From an uncultured Clostridia bacterium (GTDB lineage Bacteria > Bacillota > Clostridia > TANB77 > CAG-508): 64,000 bases of DNA. A program made the position numbers and the translations under genes. The stretch covers positions 26,260 through 90,259 of the forward strand of contig CAKPSX010000001.1 of the NCBI GenBank assembly GCA_934184665.1, read 5' to 3'. Under the pieces are notes generated by a model, which had not been told where the DNA came from, did no database searches, and saw only the letters and a program-made list of their open reading frames with translations. Numbering within the stretch: position 1 is the first letter of the stretch; every line of letters begins with the position of its first letter. Shown here one piece after another: positions 29,397 through 38,102 of the stretch.

Positions 29397-30503
29397 ATGA
29401 TGTATAATTCAAAACTATCAAAAGATCCTTTTAAATCTACTATTAATGATTTAAAAATGTTCGAACAAACACAATATTGTTTTGAGTATATAAAACAAGA
29501 AAGTAATAGTAAATCGGATGAAGAAATAATGGTACATGCGGAAATTGCATCAGCTTGTTTTAGACAAGCTAGTGAGTATTATAAAGCAGCAATAAGCGTT
29601 AGCTTGTGTACAAGTCCTTTATTATTTTCTTATGCACTTAATAATATATTAAAGGGAACTTGTTATTTAAAAACATTTGATAATGAAATTATCTCTGGAT
29701 TTTCTAGTCATGGATTCAGTGTAAAAAATGAAGATATTTATGAAAATATTTTAAAATCTAAGATACAAGTTAAATGGCATGGAGCAGCTGTTTCATTATT
29801 AAAATTATTTGGAAATTCGATAGAATCACAAGAAATTGAATTTAATAAAATTTTAAGGCATATACCAGGAATAAGAGATACATATTTTAAAACTACAGGA
29901 GAAGTATCATTATTAGCCATCAAAGATAAAAATGACACATCTAAATATATAATTAAAGGTAATGCATTAAATGATGAAATAAGTAATATAGCTCAGGAAT
30001 TTGGAATTGTAGGAACTATTATACCAAGAGAAGAGTCTTGTTATTGTTATCTTAATATGAAATGTAAAAATAGTATAGATGAAGGAATATATTCAAAAGA
30101 TAATATTTTCTATAGAAATTATTTAAATATACCAGATAGATTTAAAGAGGGAATAAAAGATATAAATATTATATTCTATTGCTATTTATTAATTATGTCT
30201 TATGGGATGCTAGTTAGATATAATGCTCATAAATGGGAAAAATTTATCGATAAAAAAATTTCAAAAGAAGCAACATTAATTGAATTGTCAGTGACTAATG
30301 CTGTAGTAAATTTTTATTATCAAATACATTATATATTGTTCAATTATTATTATAAGGAGGATTCATATAATGATTTGGATGTAAAGAAAGTAATAAGGGA
30401 ATCAACTAAGGATATTATGAACAATATTACAAGGGAAATAAGGCATCATAATTTACAATATAATAGTCATGAATTATTACCATGGGATGAAAATTATAAA
30501 TGA
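29397..30503 (+). CDS. YaaC-like protein
   Basis: About 368 residues. Adjacent ATGs at 29385, 29397 and 29400 exist; GGAGG at 29387-29391 makes 29397 or 29400 the likely start. No membrane segment or signal peptide. The region around residues 45-100 (ACFRQASEYYKAAI, then LLFSYALNNILKGTC and a following HGF) resembles the YaaC family, whose function is unknown. The rest is a helical soluble protein. It is followed after 24 nt by two membrane proteins that seem to form an operon with it. Situated just before an integrase, the cassette is cargo of the mobile element; defence is possible but unproven. Confidence 0.6.
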   Translation: MMYNSKLSKDPFKSTINDLKMFEQTQYCFEYIKQESNSKSDEEIMVHAEIASACFRQASEYYKAAISVSLCTSPLLFSYALNNILKGTCYLKTFDNEIISGFSSHGFSVKNEDIYENILKSKIQVKWHGAAVSLLKLFGNSIESQEIEFNKILRHIPGIRDTYFKTTGEVSLLAIKDKNDTSKYIIKGNALNDEISNIAQEFGIVGTIIPREESCYCYLNMKCKNSIDEGIYSKDNIFYRNYLNIPDRFKEGIKDINIIFYCYLLIMSYGMLVRYNAHKWEKFIDKKISKEATLIELSVTNAVVNFYYQIHYILFNYYYKEDSYNDLDVKKVIRESTKDIMNNITREIRHHNLQYNSHELLPWDENYK

Positions 30504-30527
30504 TTAGCAAAAATGGAGGAATAAAGA

Positions 30528-31214
30528 ATGCAAAATATAATTAATACAATTGCAACTATTATAGTTTCAATAGGTGGAACAGGGATTATAATTTTAGGAA
30601 TATCAAAATACATTGGAGGAATACTTGCAAAAAGTATAGAAGAAAAATATAAAAATAAACTTGATAAAGATTTAGAAGAATATAAAGGAAAAATAAATGA
30701 ACGATTAAATAAATTAGATAAGATTGAAGAAAAAGCATTATATATATCTAAATTTAATTATGATAATGAATATAAAATTTATATGGAAATATGGCCAAAA
30801 TTAAATGATTGTATTTCAAAAACGATGAGATTGTATCCTATAGGTATTGAAAATGTTCCAATTGATGAGGAAGAACTTAAAAAATATAAAGAAAACAAAT
30901 ATGAGGAGTTTCGTAATAGCTTTAATGAGTTTGTTCTTTGTGTTGATAAATATGCTCCGTTTTATCAAGAGGAATATTATAATTATTTTAATTTAATAAA
31001 AGACGAATGTTTTTCTATAGGTGATATGTTTTTTATGTATGAATTTGAAGTAAAATATAATGAAAGTTTTAGAGGATGCAGGGATTTGAAAATGACAACA
31101 AAAGAGTGGAAGGAAGTTAAAGGAAAAGAAGATAAAATAATAAAAATAAAAAAGGAACTTTTAGAAAAAATAAGAGAATATTTAAACGGATTAAAATTGG
31201 AGGAAAATAAGTAG
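30528..31214 (+). CDS. Membrane-anchored coiled-coil protein of unknown function
   Basis: 228 residues. One N-terminal membrane segment (~5-32, IIVSIGGTGIIILGI) is followed by a charged coiled coil (EEKYKNKLDKDLEEYKGKI and on) and a helical cytoplasmic part rich in aromatic residues. GGAGGAATAAAG precedes the ATG. The stop overlaps the GTG start of the next gene by one base, implying translational coupling. I do not recognise a functional family; proteins of this build are common cargo in Firmicute islands. Confidence 0.65.
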   Translation: MQNIINTIATIIVSIGGTGIIILGISKYIGGILAKSIEEKYKNKLDKDLEEYKGKINERLNKLDKIEEKALYISKFNYDNEYKIYMEIWPKLNDCISKTMRLYPIGIENVPIDEEELKKYKENKYEEFRNSFNEFVLCVDKYAPFYQEEYYNYFNLIKDECFSIGDMFFMYEFEVKYNESFRGCRDLKMTTKEWKEVKGKEDKIIKIKKELLEKIREYLNGLKLEENK

Positions 31215-31732
31215 TGAATAAATATGAGATATTAAAAGATATAATAATACCAATTTTAGCTTCTATAATTGGAGGGATATTCACTTATATTGGAGTATAT
31301 ATAACAATAAAACATGAGAAAAATAAAGAAAAAGAAGAACAAATATTGTTTAATAAGCCATTATTTTGTAGATTAGATTATAGGCAAGAATATGATGCTA
31401 AAAAGGCAGTTGATTTTGTTTTAGGAGTTGGAAATTTCGATGAAAAAGCGGGTCAAATATTTGGAGTTATAAAAAATACAGATAATGCTATATTAATTAT
31501 TGATGGAGTTACAGTTAATGGAAAAAAATATAAATCGATATATGGAGATGTAGTTGATAAGAATCAGATATTTAATTTGTATGTGAATGTTTCAGAAAAA
31601 CTAAAAGAAGATGATGAGGTTATCTTTATAGTAAAAGATATTATGGAGAACGCTTACAAATATAAAGTAAATATAGAATATAAAGATGAAGAAAATTGTG
31701 AAATGATAGAATTTAAAGAAATAAAAAAATAG
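31214..31732 (+). CDS. Small membrane-anchored protein of unknown function
   Basis: 172 residues from GTG 31214. An N-terminal membrane segment (~8-30, IIIPILASIIGGIFTYIG) precedes a predicted beta-rich domain (KPLFCRLDYRQEY, then VIKNTDNAILIIDGVTVNG). It is coupled to the preceding gene by a one-base overlap and closes the three-gene cassette. No motif reveals a function. The integrase gene on the opposite strand ends 29 nt further on. Confidence 0.65.
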   Translation: MNKYEILKDIIIPILASIIGGIFTYIGVYITIKHEKNKEKEEQILFNKPLFCRLDYRQEYDAKKAVDFVLGVGNFDEKAGQIFGVIKNTDNAILIIDGVTVNGKKYKSIYGDVVDKNQIFNLYVNVSEKLKEDDEVIFIVKDIMENAYKYKVNIEYKDEENCEMIEFKEIKK

Positions 31733-31761
31733 GCGGGATTAATTATAAAATCTCGTCTATT

Positions 31762-32904
31762 TTAATTAGTTTTAACAGTAAGAAATTCTTCCATAACATT
31801 AGCAACATCCTTAAACTCATCTTCAAAGAAATGAGAATAAATTCTATCAGTAGTTTGCACACTTGAATGACCAACTTTTCTACTAATAATCTGAGTTTGA
31901 ATACCCTTAGAAATCATAAGAGTAACATTAGTATGTCGCAATCCATGAAAAGTAATTCTTTTTAAATTATGTTTCTTAATAACTTGATCCAAAATCTTAG
32001 TGGGTGTATCGGGATGCATATCAGCACCATACTCAGTAGTAAAAATTCTTTTACTACCTTGCCATTTAGAACCAAGTAAAAGTTTTTGTTTTAATTGTTG
32101 GTTTTGATATTTTCTTAATATCTGTACAGTAGTATCGGAAATATAATTTACTCTTTCACTATGTTCAGTTTTAGTACCTTTTTCAAAAATCTTGCCATAA
32201 GCATATTGAGTAGTTTTATTAATCTCAACTCTACGAGTCTCAAAATCAATATCTTTCCAAGTAAGTCCAGTTAATTCACCTCGTCTACATCCTAAATCTA
32301 ATGCTAACATTATAATTGCTTGATATTTTATAGGCTCTTGAGCTAGTGCAGTAATAAGTTTTTCTACTTCATCAGGAGTATAAAATTGTATATTGGTTTT
32401 AGCTCTTTTAGGTTTATCAATCTTACTATTAGGATTATTCTTAATATATTCACATTTAACAGCATATACTAACATATTATTTATAATACAATAATAACTT
32501 TGAATTGTAGTAGGACTAAGAGGCTTACCTCTGGCAGATGTATAACCGTGTCTTAAAAAGTGATAAAAATTTTCAAGTATTTTTACATTTAATTCTTTTA
32601 CTTTTACATATCCAATTTTCTTCATAACTAAACGAAGTCTATATTCATAATTAATGTATGTTTTAGGTGAAAGAATATCTTTTTGATACTTTAAATATTC
32701 CATGCTTAAATCTTTTACAGTAAGATTATTTTTTTGAAAAGTTGATCCATCTCTAAGCATGGTTTTAAGTTCATATTCTCTAAGTTTAGCTTCACTTTTT
32801 TTACCAATAAAAGTTTCGTAATGCCTTATTTTTGTTCCACCATTATATCCAAGAACAATTTCTATTTGATATTTTTTATTTCTTTCAATTTCTCGTACAC
32901 TCAA
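31762..32904 (-). CDS. int: Tyrosine recombinase/integrase
   Basis: 380 residues from TTG 32904 behind AAGGAGG. The N-terminal part has an AP2-like arm-binding domain and a SAM-like core-binding domain (~60-165). The catalytic domain contains the family tetrad: Arg in LDLGCRRGELTGL, His-x-x-Arg in FHGLRHT, His in VGHSS and the nucleophile Tyr in DRIYSHF. This is the integrase type of phages and integrative elements of Firmicutes that often use tRNA 3' ends. It overlaps the repressor gene by 4 nt and is read away from the excisionase side. Decayed tRNA-fMet fragments suggest its target. Confidence 0.93.
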   Translation of the reverse strand: MSVREIERNKKYQIEIVLGYNGGTKIRHYETFIGKKSEAKLREYELKTMLRDGSTFQKNNLTVKDLSMEYLKYQKDILSPKTYINYEYRLRLVMKKIGYVKVKELNVKILENFYHFLRHGYTSARGKPLSPTTIQSYYCIINNMLVYAVKCEYIKNNPNSKIDKPKRAKTNIQFYTPDEVEKLITALAQEPIKYQAIIMLALDLGCRRGELTGLTWKDIDFETRRVEINKTTQYAYGKIFEKGTKTEHSERVNYISDTTVQILRKYQNQQLKQKLLLGSKWQGSKRIFTTEYGADMHPDTPTKILDQVIKKHNLKRITFHGLRHTNVTLMISKGIQTQIISRKVGHSSVQTTDRIYSHFFEDEFKDVANVMEEFLTVKTN

Positions 32905-33791
32905 TTTTTTACCTCCTTGTTCATAGAAGTAATAAGCTTTTTATAATCCTCAGGAAGCGTTTCAATATTTTCTTGATTGTAAGTTTCAATTAAATTGTTT
33001 TTTATCAATTCTGTGATTTCGAATAAACAAAATTTTAAATTTCTTTTTGTTTCATCATAATAACAACTACTAAGTGAACTTATAGTATTTAATAAAACAT
33101 TTAACTTATTTTTATTCAAAGATTTTTTTGTACAAGTTTCACAATACTTTTTTAATTGATTTAACTCATTACTTAAATCTAAACAGGTATCGTCATTTAA
33201 AGTAGAATGTATTGATTTAGATAAATTATTTTTTAAAGTATCAATTTCAGTATTCCATATAGAGTAAAGGGCTTTTAAGTCTTTTTTGTTTTCTAAACAG
33301 TAGTATAGATAATCTTCAAGTTTTTCAATGTTATAAAAATATTGTATAGATTTTAATACATTATTAAGACAATTATATTCATGTAATAAAGCTGTAAAAT
33401 CTTTTAAATCAATGTTTTCTAACCATTTACTAAATACTATTGGAGCAATCTTATCTTCAACTAAAGATAATCTTAATTCATCAGGAATACGATTGTTGGT
33501 ATATTGTATATCAAGGATATTTTCAATTGCATCATCAGATAGTTTTAATTTTTTACCTATATCAACAGATTCATTTGTCTTGTTTTCACAATCTTCATCT
33601 AATAAGTATTCATATGTGACATTATAAAATTCTTTCAACATTTTTAATTGTATAGTGTTTGGAATTCTTTCTATAGTTGTATTTTCATAGTTTCTTATAG
33701 ATTGAATACCTATTCCAAGTTCAGAGCATACTTGCTCTTGAGTCATTCCTTTTTCTTCTCTTAATAATTTTAATTTTTCAGAAAGTTTCAT
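32901..33791 (-). CDS. XRE-family (Cro/cI-like) repressor of the integrative element
   Basis: 296 residues. The N-terminal ~65 residues form a lambda-repressor-like helix-turn-helix (LSEKLKLLREEKGMTQEQV, GIGIQSIRNYENT). The long C-terminal part is helical and without recognisable peptidase motifs. Its TGA overlaps the TTG start of the integrase, so the two are co-transcribed. Divergent orientation to the excisionase gene with a palindrome in the shared upstream region (33847-33872) is the layout of a repressor-controlled switch. Confidence 0.85.
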   Translation of the reverse strand: MKLSEKLKLLREEKGMTQEQVCSELGIGIQSIRNYENTTIERIPNTIQLKMLKEFYNVTYEYLLDEDCENKTNESVDIGKKLKLSDDAIENILDIQYTNNRIPDELRLSLVEDKIAPIVFSKWLENIDLKDFTALLHEYNCLNNVLKSIQYFYNIEKLEDYLYYCLENKKDLKALYSIWNTEIDTLKNNLSKSIHSTLNDDTCLDLSNELNQLKKYCETCTKKSLNKNKLNVLLNTISSLSSCYYDETKRNLKFCLFEITELIKNNLIETYNQENIETLPEDYKKLITSMNKEVKN

Positions 33792-33846
33792 AATTTTCTC
33801 CTTCCATGTTTGAAAAATATATCAAAATAAATTTCAAACATCTTTG

Positions 33847-33872
33847 TATGTATTTATTGAATTAAATACATA
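33847..33872. promoter_or_regulatory. Operator candidate in the divergent control region
   Basis: TATGTATTTA, 6-nt spacer, TAAATACATA: perfect 10-bp inverted repeat in the 186-nt gap between the repressor gene and the early genes. Probably bound by the repressor encoded at 32901-33791. Confidence 0.6.
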
Positions 33873-33977
33873 ATTGTTGTTTAATATCTTTATCAACACG
33901 ATAATGTTTATTATAATCACATTATACATAGTTGTGTTGCAAATGTCAAGATAATAATAAAGATTGGAGGGAAAAAT

Positions 33978-34151
33978 ATGGAAAATGAAGAAGAAAAGCT
34001 AAATCAAATAGTTAATGAATTAAGAAGAGAAAAGGCTAGAATTTGGAGAAATAACAATAAAGAAAAAGTAAAAGAAATTAACAAAAGATATTGGCTAAAT
34101 AAAGCTAAAAAAGAATTAGCAAGAAGAGAAAACAAAGAAGAGGTGAAATAA
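33978..34151 (+). CDS. Small basic protein of the mobile element
   Basis: 57 residues with a GGAGGG ribosome site. Highly charged and helical (VNELRREKARIWRNNNKEKV, later WLNKAKKELARRENK). Such short proteins often lie first in the early operon of integrative elements. It is followed 2 nt later by the excisionase-like gene. Function unknown. Confidence 0.6.
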   Translation: MENEEEKLNQIVNELRREKARIWRNNNKEKVKEINKRYWLNKAKKELARRENKEEVK

Positions 34152-34153
34152 TC

Positions 34154-34348
34154 ATGAATGAAGTATTTAATATTAAAGAATTAGCAAATTATTTACATTG
34201 TAGCGAATCAACAGTAAGAAAGTTGGTTCGCAATAAAGCAATTCCAAGTTTTAGAATTGCAAACAGAATATTTTTTAGAAAGAATTTTATAGATGTATGG
34301 ATTGATAATCAATGCAGTAGTAATTGTGAGGTGACTTGCGATGAATAA
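34154..34348 (+). CDS. xis: Excisionase-type DNA-binding protein
   Basis: 64 residues. A MerR-like winged helix-turn-helix of the excisionase/helix-turn-helix-17 type fills most of the protein (FNIKELANYLHCSESTVRKLV, then AIPSFRIANRIFFRKNFIDVW). Such proteins direct the integrase toward excision and help shape the attachment-site complex. It is placed opposite to the integrase and repressor genes, as expected. Its end overlaps the next small gene by 8 nt. Confidence 0.82.
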   Translation: MNEVFNIKELANYLHCSESTVRKLVRNKAIPSFRIANRIFFRKNFIDVWIDNQCSSNCEVTCDE

Positions 34349-34496
34349 AAATAAAAAAAGAGAAAAAAGAATGTATTACATAAGCGAAACAGAATACATA
34401 TATTTTCCTCTAATAGTCCGTTCAAAGACCTATTTGTATTCTACTATAAATACAAATAAAAATCAATTAGTAAAATGTATTTTATGCAGTAAGTAG
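34341..34496 (+). CDS. Small hypothetical protein
   Basis: 51 residues, starting inside the end of the excisionase gene behind GAGGTGACTTGCG. Lys-rich N-terminus, then an aromatic stretch (YYISETEYIYFPL), and a C-terminal CILC pair. No recognised family; the ribosome site and tight packing support translation. Confidence 0.45.
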   Translation: MNKNKKREKRMYYISETEYIYFPLIVRSKTYLYSTINTNKNQLVKCILCSK

Positions 34497-34504
34497 GTGA
34501 TTTT

Positions 34505-34957
34505 ATGGCAAAAACTAAAAGACCAAAACCACCTGTAAATTATAGCTTTGAAAGCACAAATAATAGATATGATTTTACTAAGATATGTAGAGATATGCAA
34601 AGATCAGAAGCATGGAAACAATTAAAACCAAGGCAAATAGGACTATACTTTTTGCTTAAATCAAAATTTACTGTTAATTCTAAAACTCTTGAAAATAATG
34701 CAGAAAATATTTCATTTACTACAAGTGAAGCTAAAAGATACTATGGTGATTTAAGAACTTTTAGGGCAGATATGGATATCCTTATTAATTTAGGATTTAT
34801 AAAACAAGTCATGAGTGGAGTGCCTAGAATGGAAGCATCTATTTATGGCTTTTCTGATAGATGGAAAGATTATGGAACAGATAAATTTTATATCCCTGAT
34901 AAAGATAAAAGATATAAAAAGAAATCTAAAGAAAAGCAATTAAATTTATTGAATTGA
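34505..34957 (+). CDS. Hypothetical protein of the mobile element, winged-helix-like
   Basis: 150 residues. A basic, Pro-rich N-terminus (MAKTKRPKPPVNYSF) is followed by a helical domain (WKQLKPRQIGLYFLLKSKF; FRADMDILINLGFIKQV) that looks like a winged helix, and a Lys-rich tail. Position right before a set of iteron-like palindromes (34975-35154) is reminiscent of small replication or control proteins of integrative elements, but no motif proves it. Confidence 0.5.
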   Translation: MAKTKRPKPPVNYSFESTNNRYDFTKICRDMQRSEAWKQLKPRQIGLYFLLKSKFTVNSKTLENNAENISFTTSEAKRYYGDLRTFRADMDILINLGFIKQVMSGVPRMEASIYGFSDRWKDYGTDKFYIPDKDKRYKKKSKEKQLNLLN

Positions 34958-34974
34958 TGGTAATAATATAAATG

Positions 34975-35154
34975 ATGTGTTGTTTCACACATATTAAAGG
35001 ACAAAAATAAAAAAGAAGCTAAAAGTTAAAGAAAGTCCTAAAAACAGATAATTATAATAGAATTTGTGGTTGTGTGATTTAACACATATATATATATGAA
35101 TTTAAGTTTTAATATATGTGATTTTACATATATGATATGTGTAAATTAACATAC
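34975..35154. repeat. Four related palindromic repeats (iteron-like)
   Basis: Sites at 34975-34992, 35071-35087, 35113-35132 and 35136-35153 share the pattern (T)ATGTG-N5-8-(A)CACAT or its near variant TATGT/ACATA. They occupy most of the 341-nt gene-free gap 34958-35298, which also has CCCCCGAGGGG at 35166-35176. They could be a replication origin, transfer origin control sites or operators. Confidence 0.55.
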
Positions 35155-35298
35155 GATAAAAAACATCCCCCGAGGGGTAACGATTTATAATTTGGATTTT
35201 TTCAAGACCCACAGCTCACCTACATTCACACAAAATAAAATTTTTACGTGAGTTTTTTGGAAAAATTAAAATAATCTTAGAAAAAGGAGGAAAAGAAG

Positions 35299-35718
35299 AT
35301 GATTAAAACAAATCAAAAAAATAAAATAGAAAAAAGTTTAAATGAAAGAATAGAAGAAAATAAAATGTATTTTATAAAATTAGATAGAATGAATAACAAA
35401 AAATTTGAAGAAAGAAAAATCAGAAGAGAAAAGATTCAAAAAATGTGGAAACAACCTAAAGGCAATAAATATATAGAACTATATGAAGGATTATGTAGAT
35501 ATGCAATTAAGCATGGAAACAGTATTAATTATAAAACAGAGAAATTCTTAAATGATTTTTACAAAGATAATAAAGAAACATTACAAGATATGAGAATCTG
35601 TGAAATAATAGAAGGATTAAAAATGTTAAATCTTATAGAATTAATTAATATTGATGATGATAGTATAAAAATAACTGATTATAAAGCCGTACTTCAAATA
35701 AAAGAAATGATAAGATGA
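35299..35718 (+). CDS. Hypothetical protein of the mobile element
   Basis: 139 residues behind AAGGAGG. Highly charged, helical and cytoplasmic (LNERIEENKMYFIKLDRMNN, KIQKMWKQPKGNKYIELYEG), with a C-terminal part resembling a small helical bundle. No recognised family. It precedes a 175-nt extremely AT-rich gap (35719-35893) built from ATAATATATTATA-like palindromic runs, in which I see no gene. Confidence 0.5.
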   Translation: MIKTNQKNKIEKSLNERIEENKMYFIKLDRMNNKKFEERKIRREKIQKMWKQPKGNKYIELYEGLCRYAIKHGNSINYKTEKFLNDFYKDNKETLQDMRICEIIEGLKMLNLIELINIDDDSIKITDYKAVLQIKEMIR

Positions 35719-35893
35719 AAACAACAAATTGCTAGTAGATAAACTACTGGCTTCTTTATTTATTTTATAAATATATTATATTTTATGATATATTATTATT
35801 TTTTTTGGATAAAATATATATATTTTATTGTAAAATAATATATTATATGATATAAAATAATTATAAATATAATAATTATTATAGAGGTGAAAA

Positions 35894-36118
35894 ATGGAAA
35901 AGAAAGAAAAATCACAATCTATTAAAGATGAAGTAAAAGGTTATATAACATTGAGTGGTTGGCAAATGGGAGAAGTCGCTGATAGATTGAGCGAAAGAAA
36001 AAGTAAAGTTGCATTACAAAATTTATCAAATAAACTTACTAAAGGAACAATAAAGTATTCGGAAGTTAAAAAGATAGCAGAAATAACAGGCTATGAGATT
36101 GAATGGAAGAAAAAATAG
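35894..36118 (+). CDS. Small XRE-like regulator preceding the type III R-M genes
   Basis: 74 residues behind AGAGGTG. The order of helices (ITLSGWQMGEVADRL, VALQNLSNKLTKGTIKYSEV, KIAEITGYEIEW) is that of short helix-turn-helix proteins that accompany restriction-modification operons as controllers. It is 9 nt upstream of the methyltransferase gene, so it is in the same operon and may time expression of Mod and Res. Assignment by pattern only. Confidence 0.6.
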   Translation: MEKKEKSQSIKDEVKGYITLSGWQMGEVADRLSERKSKVALQNLSNKLTKGTIKYSEVKKIAEITGYEIEWKKK

Positions 36119-36127
36119 GAGGAAGTT

Positions 36128-38092
36128 ATGATTAAAGATATTATTGAAAACAATGACAATGTAGATGTGAATAAAAGTAAAATAGAAAAATTAAAACAAG
36201 TAATACCAAACTGTTTTGATAAACATGGAAATTTAGATATTGAATTATTAAAAAAAGAGTTTAGTGATAGTTTAGATTTCACAAAAGAAAGTTTTGAACT
36301 TAATTTTTTAGGAAAATCATATGCTAAAATGGTTGCTGGATTAGATACAGAAACAGTTATAGAACCTGATATAAAAAACAATTTAAAAGAAGAAAACAAA
36401 AACAGTAAAAATATTTATATAAGTGGTGACAATTTAGATGCATTAAAACACTTATTAAAAGCATATGAAAGAAAGATAAAATGCATTTATATAGATCCTC
36501 CATATAATACAGGTAGTGATGGATTTGTTTATAATGATACATTTTGTTTTTCAAAAAAGAATTTAATGGAAAAATTAGATGTTAGTGAAGAAGAAGCTGA
36601 ACGAATCATAAATTTGACATCTTCAAACTCTTCTTCTCATAGTGCATGGTTGACATTTATCCTTCCAAGGATAATTTTAGGAAAAAATCTTTTAAAGGAA
36701 AACGGGGCTATATTTATTTCTATTGGTGAAGATGAGTTTTCTAATTTAAAATTACTTTGTGATAATGTATTTGGAGAAGAAAACTATTTAACAACTATTT
36801 CAAGACTTATGAAATCTGGTGGCAATAAAGGAGAATTTTTTTCGCCTAATATAGACTACGTTTTAGTATATGCAAAAAATAAATATGAATTAGAGCCTTT
36901 TAGAGAAGAACTAAGTGAAGATTTGGTTAATAACATATATAACAAAATAGACGATGATGGTAACAATTATAGAGAAATGGGATTATATCAAGCAGGCTTG
37001 GAAATAAGACCAAACCAAAGATATTATATTCAATGCCCAGATGGATCTTATGTTATACCAAAAGGAAATACTTTTCCTGAAAGAATAGGACAATGCGAAA
37101 AAGTAATACCAGAAAGTGGAGATGGTGTATGGAGATGGATACCAGAAAGATTTCTTGTTGAATTAGAGCAAGGTAATATAATTTTTAAAGAAACATCAAC
37201 ATCAGCTTTGGTTGACGAAAAAGGTAATAAATCTAAATGGAACATTTATACAAAAATAATGTTAAATGATAGACAAGAAACTGGTAAAGTTCCCGTTAAT
37301 TTTATTGGAGATTGTGAAAATAGAAAAAGTTCTGCAGAATTAAAAGAGTTAGATATTCCATTTGATTTTGCAAAACCAACAGATATGCTTACGAAATTAA
37401 TTAATTTTATGAAATTTGAAGAAAATGATATTATCTTAGATTATTTTTCTGGGTCTGCCAGCACAGCACATGCAATATTAAGGTTAAATAGTGATGAAAA
37501 ATATGAAGGAAATACAAGACGATTTATTATGGTTCAATTAAACGAAAAATGCAAAGAGAATAGTGAAGCATTTAAGAAGGGATACAATACTATAGATGAA
37601 ATAGGGCAAGAAAGAATAAGAAGGGCAGCTAAACAAATAAAGGAAAATACAAATGCAGATATAGATTATGGATTCAAACACTATATATTGAAAGAAACAC
37701 CAGATGATTTATTAAATAAATTAGAATTATTTAAACCAGAGATTGTAAATGATAATTACAATATATATAAGGAATATGGAATAGATACTATTTTAGAAAC
37801 ATGGAAATTGAAAGATGGATATGAATTTACAGCAAATATAGATATGATTGATTGTGGTGGCTATGAAGCATATAAATGCAAAGAATGTTTATACTTAATA
37901 AATCCTAATATAACTGTAAAAAATATACAAGCACTATTAGATAAATATAATCAAGATGATACATTTGTATGTGATAAATTAGTGATATTTGGATATTCTT
38001 TTAGATTCGATGAAATAGAAATGATCAAAAACAATATAAAACAGGTAAAGAATTTTAAGAATATAGACGTTAAAGTATATACAAGATATTAG
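36128..38092 (+). CDS. mod: Type III restriction-modification methyltransferase (Mod)
   Basis: 654 residues. A beta-class N6-adenine methyltransferase: catalytic motif IV DPPY at 123-126 (IYIDPPYNTGSDGFVYND) comes before the SAM-binding motif I (DYFSGSASTAHA near 438). The long region between them (~230-400) is the expected target-recognition domain. It methylates an asymmetric site and is required as the recognition subunit for Res, whose gene starts 10 nt later. The target sequence cannot be read from the protein. No frameshift or repeat tract typical of phase-variable mod genes is seen. Confidence 0.93.
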   Translation: MIKDIIENNDNVDVNKSKIEKLKQVIPNCFDKHGNLDIELLKKEFSDSLDFTKESFELNFLGKSYAKMVAGLDTETVIEPDIKNNLKEENKNSKNIYISGDNLDALKHLLKAYERKIKCIYIDPPYNTGSDGFVYNDTFCFSKKNLMEKLDVSEEEAERIINLTSSNSSSHSAWLTFILPRIILGKNLLKENGAIFISIGEDEFSNLKLLCDNVFGEENYLTTISRLMKSGGNKGEFFSPNIDYVLVYAKNKYELEPFREELSEDLVNNIYNKIDDDGNNYREMGLYQAGLEIRPNQRYYIQCPDGSYVIPKGNTFPERIGQCEKVIPESGDGVWRWIPERFLVELEQGNIIFKETSTSALVDEKGNKSKWNIYTKIMLNDRQETGKVPVNFIGDCENRKSSAELKELDIPFDFAKPTDMLTKLINFMKFEENDIILDYFSGSASTAHAILRLNSDEKYEGNTRRFIMVQLNEKCKENSEAFKKGYNTIDEIGQERIRRAAKQIKENTNADIDYGFKHYILKETPDDLLNKLELFKPEIVNDNYNIYKEYGIDTILETWKLKDGYEFTANIDMIDCGGYEAYKCKECLYLINPNITVKNIQALLDKYNQDDTFVCDKLVIFGYSFRFDEIEMIKNNIKQVKNFKNIDVKVYTRY

Positions 38093-38102
38093 GAGGTAAA
38101 AT

